DNA of 64,000 bases from Microbacterium sp. B35-30 (lineage in GTDB: Bacteria; Actinomycetota; Actinomycetes; Actinomycetales; Microbacteriaceae). The stretch covers positions 1 through 64,000 of the forward strand of contig NZ_MWLQ01000028.1 of assembly GCF_010634855.1 (NCBI RefSeq). The letters run 5' to 3'. The position numbers and the translations under genes were made by a program. Under the pieces are notes generated by a model. It made no database searches. It was not told the origin of the DNA and was given only the letters and a program-made list of their open reading frames with translations. Shown piece after piece: positions 9,631-18,678 of the stretch (positions within the stretch are counted from its first letter, which is position 1; each line of letters begins with the position of its first letter).

Positions 9631-9683
9631 CCGGGGCGCATCCGTACCCGGCCGTCTGAAAGTCCGTCGGACCGGGCAAAAGC

Positions 9684-9712
9684 AGAAGGCCCCCGCGCTG
9701 CGGGAGCCTTCT
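9684..9712 (-). terminator. Rho-independent terminator of the tRNA-Ala gene
   Basis: Inverted repeat AGAAGGCccCCGC / GCGGgaGCCTTCT with a 3-base loop. On the minus strand it is followed by GCTTTTGC, giving the usual hairpin plus U-run directly after the tRNA 3' end. It also sits just after the macrodomain gene on the other strand and could work in both directions. Confidence 0.75.
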
Positions 9713-9714
9713 TG

Positions 9715-9790
9715 TGGTGGACCTGAGGGGAATCGAACCCCTGACCTCCTCGATGCGAACGAGGCGCGCTACCAACTGCGCTACAGGCCC
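9715..9790 (-). tRNA. tRNA-Ala (anticodon CGC)
   Basis: The minus strand folds into a complete cloverleaf: acceptor GGGCCTG paired with CAGGTCC, D-stem GCGC, anticodon stem CCTCG/CGAGG around the 7-base loop TTCGCAT (anticodon CGC, reading GCG), and T-arm GGGGTTCGATTCCCC. Discriminator A is at 9718, and the CCA end is encoded (9717-9715). GCG is a common alanine codon in this GC-rich DNA. Confidence 0.95.
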
Positions 9791-9856
9791 GTGAACCTCA
9801 GAAACACTATCACGGTTCGAGGTCCGTCCCGAATCGGCGGGACCCCTCGGAAGGCC

Positions 9857-10912
9857 CTATTCGCCCGCGGCGCGACGTGTCAGAAGCTGGCGAACGTGGG
9901 CCTCGATCTCGGCGTCGTCGACGTACCCCATGCGGGTGTAGTCCGACTCCGCAGACGCTGCGCGGGCGGTCCGCGCGGTGTCGATCGACGTCGGCTGCTG
10001 GGCCTCGGCGCGGGCCAGCATGGCCTGCTCGAGGGCGGCTTGCCGGAGCGCCGCACGCGCGGCCTCGGCATCCAGCACGGCGGCGGCACGGGACCCGGCC
10101 GACGCGGTGAGCGGTCGCGGCAGGTCGCGCGGAGCCCATTCCCGCTGCTCGCGCTCGAGCGCGACGTCCTGCAGCTCCGCGGCCCGCTGCTCGGCGGCCC
10201 GCCGCTCGGAGGCACGGCGGGGTACGGCATCCGTCTGTCGCACGACGGCACGCGCCGCCACGCGGGACAGGCGATGAAGGGTCGTGCCCGACACCAGCAC
10301 GAGACCGACGCCCACCCACAGCAGCGTCTGGACACCCGCGGTGAGCGTCTCGAACACTCCCCACGCGGCGAGCCCGAGACCGCCGAGGCCCACGAGCGTC
10401 GCGACCAAGCGGAAGACGCGGCGCACGCGCGCGCGGCGCGCCGCAGGGATCGCCCGCGCGGCGGCGAGCTCGGCACGCGCAGCCTCCTCGGCCGATGCGC
10501 GCGCGGCGCGCGCCCGCTCGAGGTCCACTCGGGCGGCCGCCTCAGCGGCGACGCGCTCGGTGCGGGCGCGCTCGCGCTCGAGCCGCGCCGTGGCTTCGGC
10601 CACCTCACGCTCGGTGCGGGCGCGCTCCAGGTCGACGCGCGCTTCTTCGAGTGCCGCATGTTCGCGCTCGGCAAGTGCGCGCTTGGCGAGCCGCTGCTGC
10701 GCGGCGGCGGTGCGGGCGTTGAGCTCGAGCCGCACCTCTTCCGGCGTCTCGCTCGTCTCGGCGAGCACGCGCAGCGCCTGGTTGAGGCGAACGGCGTTGC
10801 GCTCGGCGGCGTCGAACTGGCGGCGGCTGTGCCACGACGGGAGCAGGTAGACGAGCCACAAGCCCACGGCGACGAGAACGATCACTCCCCCGCCCCACAC
10901 CTGCCCGCCCAT
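9857..10912 (-). CDS. Membrane-anchored coiled-coil protein, unknown function
   Basis: About 351 residues. A transmembrane helix lies at the N terminus (GGGVIVLVAVGLWLVYLLP), followed by a long Ala/Arg/Glu-rich stretch to about residue 165 with heptad-like spacing (many ERARTE/ARVDLERAR blocks), typical of a coiled coil. Two more hydrophobic segments follow (LVATLVGLGGLGLAAWGVF and LLWVGVGLVLVSGT), then a charged cytoplasmic-looking tail. ATG 10912 is chosen over a GTG 9 bases upstream because TACCGT (10925-10920) ends exactly 7 bases before it, as for a leaderless mRNA. I do not recognise a defined family. Confidence 0.7.
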   Translation of the reverse strand: MGGQVWGGGVIVLVAVGLWLVYLLPSWHSRRQFDAAERNAVRLNQALRVLAETSETPEEVRLELNARTAAAQQRLAKRALAEREHAALEEARVDLERARTEREVAEATARLERERARTERVAAEAAARVDLERARAARASAEEAARAELAAARAIPAARRARVRRVFRLVATLVGLGGLGLAAWGVFETLTAGVQTLLWVGVGLVLVSGTTLHRLSRVAARAVVRQTDAVPRRASERRAAEQRAAELQDVALEREQREWAPRDLPRPLTASAGSRAAAVLDAEAARAALRQAALEQAMLARAEAQQPTSIDTARTARAASAESDYTRMGYVDDAEIEAHVRQLLTRRAAGE

Positions 10913-11033
10913 GCAGACCACGGTATGCGACGGATGCCTGAGGCCTCGGCACCCGCTGGCGTGTCCCTCAACCCCGCCCGGTGTGCGACCTTGACGCGCT
11001 CACGTGCAAATGCACGCCCCGGGACCTGTATCG

Positions 11034-11663
11034 CTACGCGTGCAGGCGGTCGCTGGGCGGCACCGTGGCCGCATCCTGGGGAGCCCGGCCCGACACCCAG
11101 CGCTGCAGCACGCCGTCGGGCACGTCCTCGCGTACCAGGGCGAACGCGTAGTGGTCGCGCCAGTCGCCGTCGATGTGGATGAACCGCCGCCGCAGCCCCT
11201 CGTAGCGGAAGCCGAGCTTCTCGACCACGCGCAGGCTGGCGCGGTTCTCGGGGCGGATGCAGATCTCCATGCGGTGCAGCCGCAGCTCCGAGAAGCAGAT
11301 GTCGGTGGCGAGCGCCACGGCGGTCGGCGTGATGCCCCGGCCCGCGAACCGCTCGCTCACCCAGTACCCGATCGTGGCGGAGGCCAGTGAGCCGCGCGCG
11401 ATCCCCCACACGTTCAGCTGGCCCGCGATCTCACCGTCGTACTCCATGACGAAGGGTACGCCGGCGCCGTCGCGGTACTGCTGCAGCAGCCGGCGCACGC
11501 CCATCCGCATGTCGAACGACACCGGCCCGTCGGGGCTGGTCGCCTCCCACGGGCGCAGCCAGCCGCGATTGGACAGCAGCTCGTTCTGCAACACGCGCGC
11601 GTCGCGCTGGCGCACGAGGCGGATGGCCACCGAGCCATGCCTGCGGGGAGCCGACAGATCCAC
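11034..11663 (-). CDS. GNAT-family N-acetyltransferase, RimJ/RimL-like
   Basis: This 209-residue protein has the layout of ribosomal-protein or aminoglycoside-type GNAT enzymes: a substrate-side N terminus, GQLNVWGIARGSLASATIGYWV as strands 3-4, the acetyl-CoA pyrophosphate loop RFAGRGITPTAVAL, then HRMEICIRPENRASLRVVEKLGF, the asparagine/leucine block typical of RimJ/RimL. It should use acetyl-CoA to modify an N-terminal amine; the substrate cannot be told from sequence. GTG 11663 has GAGGGAG 4 bases upstream. The gene lies 36 bases after galU on the same strand and may be in its transcript. Confidence 0.85.
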   Translation of the reverse strand: MDLSAPRRHGSVAIRLVRQRDARVLQNELLSNRGWLRPWEATSPDGPVSFDMRMGVRRLLQQYRDGAGVPFVMEYDGEIAGQLNVWGIARGSLASATIGYWVSERFAGRGITPTAVALATDICFSELRLHRMEICIRPENRASLRVVEKLGFRYEGLRRRFIHIDGDWRDHYAFALVREDVPDGVLQRWVSGRAPQDAATVPPSDRLHA

Positions 11664-11699
11664 GAGACTCCCTCGAACGGGCGGCGCCGGATCCGAAGA

Positions 11700-12587
11700 T
11701 CAGAGGTTCGCCGCGAACTCCTTGAACCAGGGACGCAGTGCGGGGCCGAGATCGTCGCGATCCGCCGCGAGCTGCACGATGGCCTTGATGTAATCCACCC
11801 TATCGCCGGTGTCGTAGCGACGGCCACGGAAAACCACGCCGTACACACCCGGACCGTCGGGGTCGGCAGCGAGCTCCTGCAGCGCGTCGGTGAGCTGGAT
11901 CTCGCCACCCTTGCCCGGCTGGGTGCGCTCCAGGATCTCGAACACGCTCGGCGACAGCACGTAGCGGCCGATCACCGCGAGGTTCGACGGTGCATCCTCA
12001 GCACTGGGCTTCTCGACGAGCCCGTTGACCTTGACGACGCCGTTGCCGTCGGTCGACTCGACCGAGGCCACACCGTACAGGTTGATGTGCTCGGGGTCGA
12101 CCTCCATGAGGGCGACGATCGCCGCGCCGGTGCGCTCGTGCTCCGCGATCATGGTGGTGAGCAGCTCGTCCCGCTCGTCGATCAGGTCGTCGCCCAGCAG
12201 GACGGCGAAAGACGCGTCGCCGACGTGCGCCTTTGCGCGCAGCACCGCGTGGCCGAGGCCCTTCGGCTCACCCTGACGCACGAAGTGGATGTCGGCGAGA
12301 TCGCTCGACTCCAGCACACGGCGCAGGCGATCGGTGTCGCCTTTGTCCTTCAGCTTCTCTTCGAGCTCGGGGACCGAGTCGAAGTGGTTCGAGATCGCGT
12401 TCTTGTTGCGGCCGATGATCACCAGGATGTCGTCGATGCCGGCCTTCGCCGCCTCTTCGACGACGTACTGGATCGCCGGCTTGTCGACGACAGGGAGCAT
12501 CTCCTTGGGCATCGCCTTCGTTGCCGGGAGGAAGCGCGTGCCGAGGCCGGCGGCCGGAATGACGGCCTTGATCGGAGAATGAGGCAT
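11700..12587 (-). CDS. galU: UTP--glucose-1-phosphate uridylyltransferase
   Basis: A 295-residue nucleotidyltransferase making UDP-glucose for cell-envelope glycans. The GTP/UTP-type signature AAGLGTRFLPATKAMPKEMLP near residue 12, LLGDDLIDE (metal-binding DD), and the EKP and GRYVLSP segments are in the expected order. ATG 12587 lies 6 bases after TAGACT, so the mRNA is probably leaderless. It is divergent from the cyclo-ligase gene, whose start is 82 bases away. Confidence 0.95.
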   Translation of the reverse strand: MPHSPIKAVIPAAGLGTRFLPATKAMPKEMLPVVDKPAIQYVVEEAAKAGIDDILVIIGRNKNAISNHFDSVPELEEKLKDKGDTDRLRRVLESSDLADIHFVRQGEPKGLGHAVLRAKAHVGDASFAVLLGDDLIDERDELLTTMIAEHERTGAAIVALMEVDPEHINLYGVASVESTDGNGVVKVNGLVEKPSAEDAPSNLAVIGRYVLSPSVFEILERTQPGKGGEIQLTDALQELAADPDGPGVYGVVFRGRRYDTGDRVDYIKAIVQLAADRDDLGPALRPWFKEFAANL

Positions 12588-12593
12588 TCCCCG

Positions 12594-12662
12594 AGTCTAG
12601 AGGTGGCGCCGCCGATGTCCGATTTCGCGCGCGACCGGGAGCGGAGCCGCGCGCCGTAGAAT
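12594..12662. promoter_or_regulatory. Divergent promoter pair, galU and cyclo-ligase
   Basis: TAGACT on the minus strand (12599-12594) lies 6 bases before the galU ATG, and TAGAAT on the plus strand (12657-12662) lies 7 bases before the cyclo-ligase ATG. Neither gene has a Shine-Dalgarno sequence, supporting leaderless starts for both. Unlike at hemA/hemE, the two -10 boxes do not overlap here. Confidence 0.6.
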
Positions 12663-12669
12663 CGACACC

Positions 12670-13266
12670 ATGTCCGACGCCATCGCCGATGCGAAGCGCG
12701 CCCTGCGCGCAGAGCTTCGCGAGCGCCGCCAGCTGATCACCCCGCAGGCCCGCGAACTCGCCGAGGCCGGCATCCGCGCTCAGTTGGACGCCCTCGTCGC
12801 CGAGCACGGTGCGGAGGCGATCTCCTGCTTCCTGTCGATCACCACCGAGCCCGGCACACGTTCCTTCGTGACGGATGCCGTGGCCCGCGGCATCCGTGTC
12901 CTGCTTCCGGTGACGCGCACCGACGGCCTGCTGGACTGGGCGGTCGCCACCCGCGAGGGCGACATCGCCGAGGGGATGTTCGGACTCCCCGAGCCCGTCG
13001 GAGAGCTGCTCGGACCGATCGCCGTCAACGACGTGGACCTGCTGATCATCCCCGCCGCCGCGGTCGATCGCACCGGGATGCGGCTCGGCTGGGGCCGCGG
13101 CTTCTACGACAAGACCATCGGGTCGATGGAGCGCTGCCCTCCCGTGTACGCGGTCGTCTTCGACTCCGAGTTCGTCGACGAGCTTCCGAGCGACGAACTC
13201 GATCAGCGCGTCACCGGCGTCGTCACGCCCACGCGCACCATCACCCTCGCGTCCACCCGGCGCTGA
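12670..13266 (+). CDS. 5-formyltetrahydrofolate cyclo-ligase
   Basis: This 198-residue enzyme (MTHFS/YgfA family) converts 5-formyl-THF to 5,10-methenyl-THF with ATP. The family signature is the C-terminal GWGRGFYDKTI, preceded by LLIIPAAAVDRTGMRLG; the N-terminal KRALRAELRERRQLI helix holds the basic nucleotide-contact residues. Length is normal. The ATG at 12670 follows TAGAAT by 7 bases. An fmdB-like zinc ribbon gene follows 17 bases downstream, a pairing I have seen in related genomes. Confidence 0.92.
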   Translation: MSDAIADAKRALRAELRERRQLITPQARELAEAGIRAQLDALVAEHGAEAISCFLSITTEPGTRSFVTDAVARGIRVLLPVTRTDGLLDWAVATREGDIAEGMFGLPEPVGELLGPIAVNDVDLLIIPAAAVDRTGMRLGWGRGFYDKTIGSMERCPPVYAVVFDSEFVDELPSDELDQRVTGVVTPTRTITLASTRR

Positions 13267-13283
13267 TACCCACCGAGAGAGCC

Positions 13284-13583
13284 ATGCCCACCTACGCCTA
13301 CGCCTGCAAGCAGTGCGGTCACCGCTTCGACGCGGTGCAGTCCTTCGCCGACCCCACCCTCACCGAATGCCCCGAGTGCGGCGGCGTGCTGCGCAAGGAG
13401 TACGGCTCGATCGGCGTGACCTTCAACGGCTCCGGCTTCTACCGCACCGACTCGCGCGCGGGCGCCAAGAGCGGCGGCGCCGCTTCGAGCGGGGGGACGG
13501 ATGCCTCGAGTGGCGCCTCCTCGTCGACTTCGACATCATCGAAGACCGAGGCGAAGGCCTCACCCGCGTCGTCCGGATCCTGA
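13284..13583 (+). CDS. FmdB-family zinc-ribbon protein
   Basis: This 99-residue protein begins [15 protein letters not shown] and continues with CPECGG, the paired CxxC knuckles of the FmdB/CxxC_CxxC_SSSS zinc ribbon (residues about 8-35). The tail from about residue 55 is low-complexity Ser/Gly/Thr and probably disordered. The family has no firm function; regulatory or nucleic-acid-binding roles are proposed on the basis of the ribbon. The 17-base spacing to the preceding cyclo-ligase gene suggests co-transcription. Confidence 0.85.
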   Translation: MPTYAYACKQCGHRFDAVQSFADPTLTECPECGGVLRKEYGSIGVTFNGSGFYRTDSRAGAKSGGAASSGGTDASSGASSSTSTSSKTEAKASPASSGS

Positions 13584-13626
13584 CCGTCCGGAGCCCCCGG
13601 CGCGGTCGACACCCAGGGGGGTATCC

Positions 13627-14037
13627 GTGATCAAGGGCTTCAAAGAGTTCATCCTGCGCGGCAACGTCATCGACCTGGCGGTCGCTGTCGTCATCGGCGC
13701 CGCGTTCACCGCGGTGGTGAACGCGATCGTGTCGAGCATCATCAATCCGATCATCGCCCTCTTCTGGAAGCCGGACGAGAACGGCACCATCGGCATCACC
13801 GTGAACGGCCTGTGGGGTCCCGTGACCTTCCCGATCAGCGAGCTGATCAACGCGATCATCGCCTTCCTCGCGGTCGCGATCGTGGTCTACTTCGTGTTCG
13901 TGCACCCGATGAATGTGCTCAAGGAGCGAGCAGCCGCCAAGGCGGGGATCACGCCCGCCGACGAGGAGCCCAAGCTTCCCACTGAGCAGGAGATCCTGGT
14001 CCAGATCCGCGATCTCCTGGAGAAGCAGAAGGCCTGA
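13627..14037 (+). CDS. mscL: Large-conductance mechanosensitive channel
   Basis: A 136-residue membrane protein forming a pentameric osmotic safety valve. The N-terminal amphipathic helix and first transmembrane helix read [20 protein letters not shown], the most conserved part of MscL including the pore constriction. A periplasmic loop follows ([12 protein letters not shown]), then the second helix ([20 protein letters not shown]) and a cytoplasmic C-terminal helix ([17 protein letters not shown]). GTG 13627 has a strong AGGGGGG 5 bases upstream. The downstream 14100-14463 repeat cluster is the boundary with the convergent 14499 gene. Confidence 0.95.
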   Translation: MIKGFKEFILRGNVIDLAVAVVIGAAFTAVVNAIVSSIINPIIALFWKPDENGTIGITVNGLWGPVTFPISELINAIIAFLAVAIVVYFVFVHPMNVLKERAAAKAGITPADEEPKLPTEQEILVQIRDLLEKQKA

Positions 14038-14099
14038 CCCCCGCCCTGCACGTCGCTCGCGCTCCCTTCGCGGGCCGACGAGGCCCGTCTCCTCGCCCC

Positions 14100-14463
14100 C
14101 GGTCGTTGAGCGAGCGAGGAACGAGCGAGACGAAACGCCCGCACCCGGCGCATCGGATCAGCCCGACACGTTTCGTCTCGGTCGCTGGCGCTCCCGCGCT
14201 CAACGACCGGAATTCGAGCACACCCTGCCCCCGGTCGTTGAGCGAGCGAGGAACGAGCGAGACGAAACGCCCGTACCCGGCGCATCGGATCAGCCCGACG
14301 CGTTTCGTCTCGGTCGCTGGCGCTCCCGCGCTCAACGACCGGGACTTTACTCGCGGTCGTTGAGGGAGCGAGGAACGAGCGAGACGAAACGCCCGCACCC
14401 GGCGCCGCAGGTCGGCCCGACGCGTTTCGTCTCGGTCGCTGGCGCTCCCTCGCTCAACGACCG
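14100..14463. repeat. Six-copy cluster of the mosaic repeat between convergent genes
   Basis: The 461-bp gap between mscL and the convergent 14499 gene holds three direct/inverted pairs: 14100-14139 with 14169-14209, 14232-14271 with 14301-14342, and 14354-14393 with 14422-14463. Direct copies carry the AGCGAGGAACGAGC-type interior; inverted copies carry the GGGAGCGCCAGCGACC interior. Pair spacing is 132 then 122 bp, and the sequence between pairs is itself nearly repeated, so whole pairs were duplicated. Each pair can form a hairpin with pairing at both ends and a mismatched middle. Confidence 0.9.
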
Positions 14464-14498
14464 GAACACCGACCCCGCAGGCGGCGCACAGCCCCGGG

Positions 14499-14699
14499 TC
14501 AGTAGTGCGGGGGGACGTCGCGCCGCAGGCGCTCGTCGTTCGGCCCGGAGGACCCGGGAGCCGCGTCGGGCGCCGCGGCCGCGGCATCCGTCGTCTCGTC
14601 GCCGGGTACGGGCTCGGCACTCGTGCCGGGCGCGGGGGTCAGCTTCGCGCGGCGTGAGCCCTTGACCCGCTCGATGCGCTGACGGTCACTCGACGACAT
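14499..14699 (-). CDS. Small basic/disordered protein coupled to the 14686 gene
   Basis: A 66-residue protein. Its basic start (MSSSDRQRIERVKGSRRAKL) is followed by a Pro/Ala/Thr/Glu-rich linker and a short polar end, NDERLRRDVPPHY. ATG 14699 lies inside the last codons of the upstream helicase-like gene (14-base overlap), so translation is probably coupled and the protein may act with that gene's product. No family is recognised. Coding nature is supported by the overlap and by codon use like the neighbours. Confidence 0.55.
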   Translation of the reverse strand: MSSSDRQRIERVKGSRRAKLTPAPGTSAEPVPGDETTDAAAAAPDAAPGSSGPNDERLRRDVPPHY

Positions 14700-17600
14700 C
14701 GATGGGCTGGGTCTCGTTGTCGACCCGGGGGGCGTCGGGCGGCACGCCCAGCATCGTGGCGATGCGCTGGGCGACATCCGCGGGGTCGCGGTACAGGTCG
14801 AACGAGTGCACGCGCACGTAGTGCCAGCCGAGGCGTCGCAGGATCTGCGGGCGCAGGCGGAGCGACTCGCGCAGTGATTCGCCGATGGTCTCGGGATCGC
14901 TCTCGACCACGACGGCCTTGCCGTCGTACTGCGCGACGAGCGGCAGCAGTCCGCGATAGTGCACGTCGACCGAGAGCCCCGCGCGGCGCAGCTCACGGGC
15001 GAGCGCCCTGGTCAGTGGATCCGCGAGGTCTTCGAGCCGCGCCTCGCGCGAGCGCGCGGCGATGCCGCCGAGGATCGCCATGAGCGTCGCGGCGCCGTAC
15101 TCGAGGCGCCCCTCGTCGAAGGCGGAGGGACGGATCGACGACACGATCACCATCGAACGGCGGGCGCGGGTCATGCCCACCGTGAGCAGCCGCTCGCCAT
15201 CCGGCGACGAGAGGTCGCCGAAGTCGCTCAGCACGCGGCCATGCTTGGTGAGACCGAAGCCGAGCGAGAAGACCACGCGGTCGCGGCTCTCGGCGACCGA
15301 CTCCTCGAGGGTCAGCACGGCGAAGGGCTCCGCCGTGTCGCGTGAGACGAAGTCGGCCACGTCGGAGCGCCCGGCGAAGGCGGCCTCGACGGCGCCGCGG
15401 ATGCGCTCGGCGTGCCGCGCGCTCGCGGTGACGACCATGAGCGACTCGTTCCCCCGGTTGACCGCGTGCTCCACCACGAGCGTCACGACGCGCGCCACCT
15501 CGGAGTCGGGACTCTCGACGGCGCCGGTGATGGGGTCGGGTGCGCCGTGGCCGCCCTCGACGTAGTCGACGGCGAGGCTGCCTCGACCGAGGTACGAGCC
15601 TGCCCACGGCAGCGACACGAGCTCGCCGCCGTAGAACGCGTCGTTGACGAGCGCGGCCAGGTCCTCGCCACCCGCGCGGTAGCTGCGGGTGAGTGTCTCG
15701 ACCGGCAGCAGCTCGGCGAGGCGCTCGAACACGCTCGTCCCATCGAACGGCACCTCGTCGTCCGCACCCTCGGCAGGTGCGCCGTTCCCGTTGCTCGTCC
15801 CGTTGCTCGACCCGTTGCTCGTCGCGTTGCTCGGAGGCGGCGTGGCGGCGTCCGCCACCGCGGAGCCGGCGGCGACGCGGAACGGCGTCGGCTTCTGCGT
15901 GACCGGGTCGCCGAACGCCACGACCTGGCCGCCTCGACGGAGCGCGGGTGCGGCCTCGGCGAGGCAGAGGGCTCCGGCATCCGCCAGAATCACGACGTCG
16001 AACGCGACAGCGTCGGGGATGCGCGGCACCTCGTACGGCGACGCCAGCCACACCGGCGCCAGCGTGCGCGAGAGCGTCGGCGCGACGCTCGCGAGCTCGG
16101 CGGCGGTGATCGCCCCGCGCTTGAGCGCCTGCTTGAGCCCGGCGGCCTCGTCCGCGTGGTCGACGATCCCGATGCGCCACTGGGTGGCGAGATGGGCGGC
16201 GAGAAGGGGACCGGATGCCGCGGCATGGGCTTCGTCGACGAGCCGGAAGTCCCGCTCCAGCCGGTCGACGACGGCGGTGTTGGCACCGAGCACCGCGCGG
16301 TCGGTGCGCAGCAGCAGCTCGAGCGCGGACTGCCACCACGCGTACTCGAGCTCGCCCGCCACCTCGTCCTCGGGCACGTGACGCACCGACAGCTCGAGCA
16401 GCAGGGGCTCGAGCCCCATTGCAGCGAGCTCGCTGCGCAGCGTCGCGCGCTCCTTGAGGTTGTCGAACACGTCGGAGTCGGCGGCGAGGCCGGCGAGCGT
16501 GCGCACCAGGTGCTTCACGGGCAGCGTCGCGAGCCGGTCGGGGTCGGTGCGGCCGAGGGCCGCGTCGAGCTCGCCGAGCTCGGCATCCACCCGCTGCCAC
16601 GCCACCTGCACATCGGCGAGGCCCAGCGGCACCTCGGGGGTGACGCCGGTCTCGACGTACCGCTGCCACTCGGTGCGCTGCTGCTGGATGCGGACGAGTG
16701 CCTCGTACATGTCCGGCACGTGCACGCCGGGGCGCAGGTATTCGCGCGAGAGCCGCCGCAGGCGACGGCGGTTGGCGCCGGTCATGTCCGGCGCCTCGCG
16801 CCGCGGCGCGTGCGCCTGGATCAGCTCGCCGAGCGGGCGCTCGAAGACGGTGAGGCTGAACCGGTCGAGCGAGTCACGGATGCCGCGCAGCAGGCGCAGG
16901 TACACCCCGAGTTCTGCGATGGTCTGGAAGGGACGCATGCGCGTCTGCGCGATCAGCTCGTAGCCGCGCTCCAGCAGCGTGGGCACGTCGCTGCGGTGCA
17001 GCTTGCCGGCGAGCGCATGGGCGCCGCGGGCTTCTTCCACCGTCGTGAACGTGACGCCGTACCAGGGCGAGTCGTCGGGGCCGAACCGGAACTCGCCCAG
17101 CCGGGCCGCCGCGGCGAGCTTGGCCGCGGCATCCTGTCGCGTCGTCGCCAGACGCTCGAGCGCCTTCTCGTCGAAGCGGGCCTCGGTCACCGGCGCGCCG
17201 CCTCGCTCGGCGAGGAGCGACAGCTCGCGCAGGATGTGGAGGACGGACACCCCGAACGACGGATGCCGCGCCGTCACGGCGGCGCGGTAGTCGCGGAGCA
17301 CGCCGCGAAGGCGTACCAGCGCATCGTCGATGTCGGAGACCTTAGGCGCCTGGGCCTTCTCGTTGCGGCCGATCGCACGGATGAGGTCGCGCTGCAGTCG
17401 GTCGGGCGAGACAGCGAGGCCTGGAAGCCCGATGCCGGCGAGCCGGTGTCGCACGCCGTCGAGGGTCGAGCGCCGTGCGCTCACCACGAGGACCCGCTTG
17501 CCGTCGCGCACCAGCGCGCCCACGGCGTTGATGACGGTCTGCGTACCCCCGGTGCCGGGCAGTGTGTGGACGACGAGGGACTGACCGTCGGACACGCGCG

Positions 17601-18495
17601 CGAGAACGCGCTCCTGCTCGGAGTCCGCGTCGAGCAGCAGCATGTCGGCTGCGGGAGGGCGCTCGTCCGGGCTGGTCGGCACGGGTCCACGGCGATGGAG
17701 CGTGAGCGACTCGCGGTCGGCGACGTGACCCGCCAGGGCGTTCAGCACGCGATGGTCGAGATCGGTCGCGTCGAGCGCCATGTCGCCGCCCACGTCGGCG
17801 AAGCTCGACACCAGCAGGCGGGGCTTCACGACGAAGCTCTCGCTGGATGCCGTCAGCGCACGGATGTGGTCGATCACCGGCTGCGGCTTGAAGACGCCGT
17901 TGTCGTAGGCGAGGGCGGCGAGGCCGCCGGCGTCGATCATGATCCCGAAGTGGGTGTGCATCGCGCGGATGAGCTCGGGATTGACCGAGAACGTCCCGTG
18001 CAGCTTGAGCTCGAAGTCGCCGTGGTGGCGGCGGATCGCGAGCGGCCGCAGCAGCACCGGCGCACTCCAGCCGATTCCGCCGACACGCCAGTTCGCGAGG
18101 CCGACGGCGAGGCGCACGGCATCGAGGCCGCGCGTGGTGCGCAGTTCCTGATCCTTCGCGGTGATGCGCTCGGCGGCCAGCCGCGCGTTGCGGAGCGCGA
18201 CCTCGTCGCGGAAGAGGTTGGAGAGCAGCGTCGAGCGGCCGGTGATGAACTGCGGGAGGCTGCCGGGATGCGCCTTCGTGATCTCGATGGAGGCGTCCTG
18301 GCCGTCCGAGAAGTGCAGCAGCGTCGAGCGGCCGCCCAGCGCGGCCGACTGCTGGCGGAGCCGGTCGCGCTCGGACTCGGCGACGTGCACCACGGTGACG
18401 TCGGGATCGGCGAGACCCAGATCACCCGGGGTCACGTCGTACCCGCGCTCGGCATCTTCTGAGCCCAGCACGGCGCTCCGTTCTGCTCGCCACAC
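14686..18495 (-). CDS. Large SF1-helicase/nuclease-like protein with degenerate ATPase motifs
   Basis: About 1269 residues. The N-terminal third is unrecognised but compact. Near residue 314 the Walker A equivalent reads LPGTGGTQT, with glycine where the catalytic lysine of GxGKT should be. Near residue 836 the Walker B/DEAQ equivalent reads VVILADAGALCLAEA, also without the acidic pair. SF1-like later motifs persist (LTRSYRAGGEDLAALVNDAFY; ERLLTVGMTRARRSMVIVSS). The last 120 residues resemble a Vsr/DUF559-type endonuclease-like domain (YDGKAVVVESD, then LRRLGWHYVRVHSFDLYRDP). This gives a DNA-processing architecture with doubtful ATP hydrolysis. GTG 18495 fits a leaderless start. Confidence 0.75.
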   Translation of the reverse strand: MWRAERSAVLGSEDAERGYDVTPGDLGLADPDVTVVHVAESERDRLRQQSAALGGRSTLLHFSDGQDASIEITKAHPGSLPQFITGRSTLLSNLFRDEVALRNARLAAERITAKDQELRTTRGLDAVRLAVGLANWRVGGIGWSAPVLLRPLAIRRHHGDFELKLHGTFSVNPELIRAMHTHFGIMIDAGGLAALAYDNGVFKPQPVIDHIRALTASSESFVVKPRLLVSSFADVGGDMALDATDLDHRVLNALAGHVADRESLTLHRRGPVPTSPDERPPAADMLLLDADSEQERVLARVSDGQSLVVHTLPGTGGTQTVINAVGALVRDGKRVLVVSARRSTLDGVRHRLAGIGLPGLAVSPDRLQRDLIRAIGRNEKAQAPKVSDIDDALVRLRGVLRDYRAAVTARHPSFGVSVLHILRELSLLAERGGAPVTEARFDEKALERLATTRQDAAAKLAAAARLGEFRFGPDDSPWYGVTFTTVEEARGAHALAGKLHRSDVPTLLERGYELIAQTRMRPFQTIAELGVYLRLLRGIRDSLDRFSLTVFERPLGELIQAHAPRREAPDMTGANRRRLRRLSREYLRPGVHVPDMYEALVRIQQQRTEWQRYVETGVTPEVPLGLADVQVAWQRVDAELGELDAALGRTDPDRLATLPVKHLVRTLAGLAADSDVFDNLKERATLRSELAAMGLEPLLLELSVRHVPEDEVAGELEYAWWQSALELLLRTDRAVLGANTAVVDRLERDFRLVDEAHAAASGPLLAAHLATQWRIGIVDHADEAAGLKQALKRGAITAAELASVAPTLSRTLAPVWLASPYEVPRIPDAVAFDVVILADAGALCLAEAAPALRRGGQVVAFGDPVTQKPTPFRVAAGSAVADAATPPPSNATSNGSSNGTSNGNGAPAEGADDEVPFDGTSVFERLAELLPVETLTRSYRAGGEDLAALVNDAFYGGELVSLPWAGSYLGRGSLAVDYVEGGHGAPDPITGAVESPDSEVARVVTLVVEHAVNRGNESLMVVTASARHAERIRGAVEAAFAGRSDVADFVSRDTAEPFAVLTLEESVAESRDRVVFSLGFGLTKHGRVLSDFGDLSSPDGERLLTVGMTRARRSMVIVSSIRPSAFDEGRLEYGAATLMAILGGIAARSREARLEDLADPLTRALARELRRAGLSVDVHYRGLLPLVAQYDGKAVVVESDPETIGESLRESLRLRPQILRRLGWHYVRVHSFDLYRDPADVAQRIATMLGVPPDAPRVDNETQPIDVVE

Positions 18496-18502
18496 ACGTG
18501 CC

Positions 18503-18508
18503 ACCCTA
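18503..18508 (-). promoter_or_regulatory. -10 box of the 14686-18495 gene
   Basis: TAGGGT on the minus strand ends 7 bases before the GTG at 18495, which decides that start against the in-frame GTG at 18504, which overlaps the box itself. No Shine-Dalgarno sequence precedes either GTG. No clear -35 box is seen. Confidence 0.55.
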
Positions 18509-18678
18509 AAGGCGGGGACTGCCGGGTACTTGCAATGGACCTGAGTTTCGCGGTATTGGACGCGGTCGCGACCTGCCCTCCCGCGCCGGTTCCTCCCCAA
18601 CGCATGACCTTGCGCGGCTTCCCACAGAACGTCACGTGCACCCGCCGCAGGGTCGGCGCTGCGGGCCAGGATGGTCGC

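Noticed and set aside
14100..14463. CRISPR array
   Set aside because: Repeats alternate in orientation, differ in interior modules, and spacers are themselves repeated; there is no cas gene in the window.
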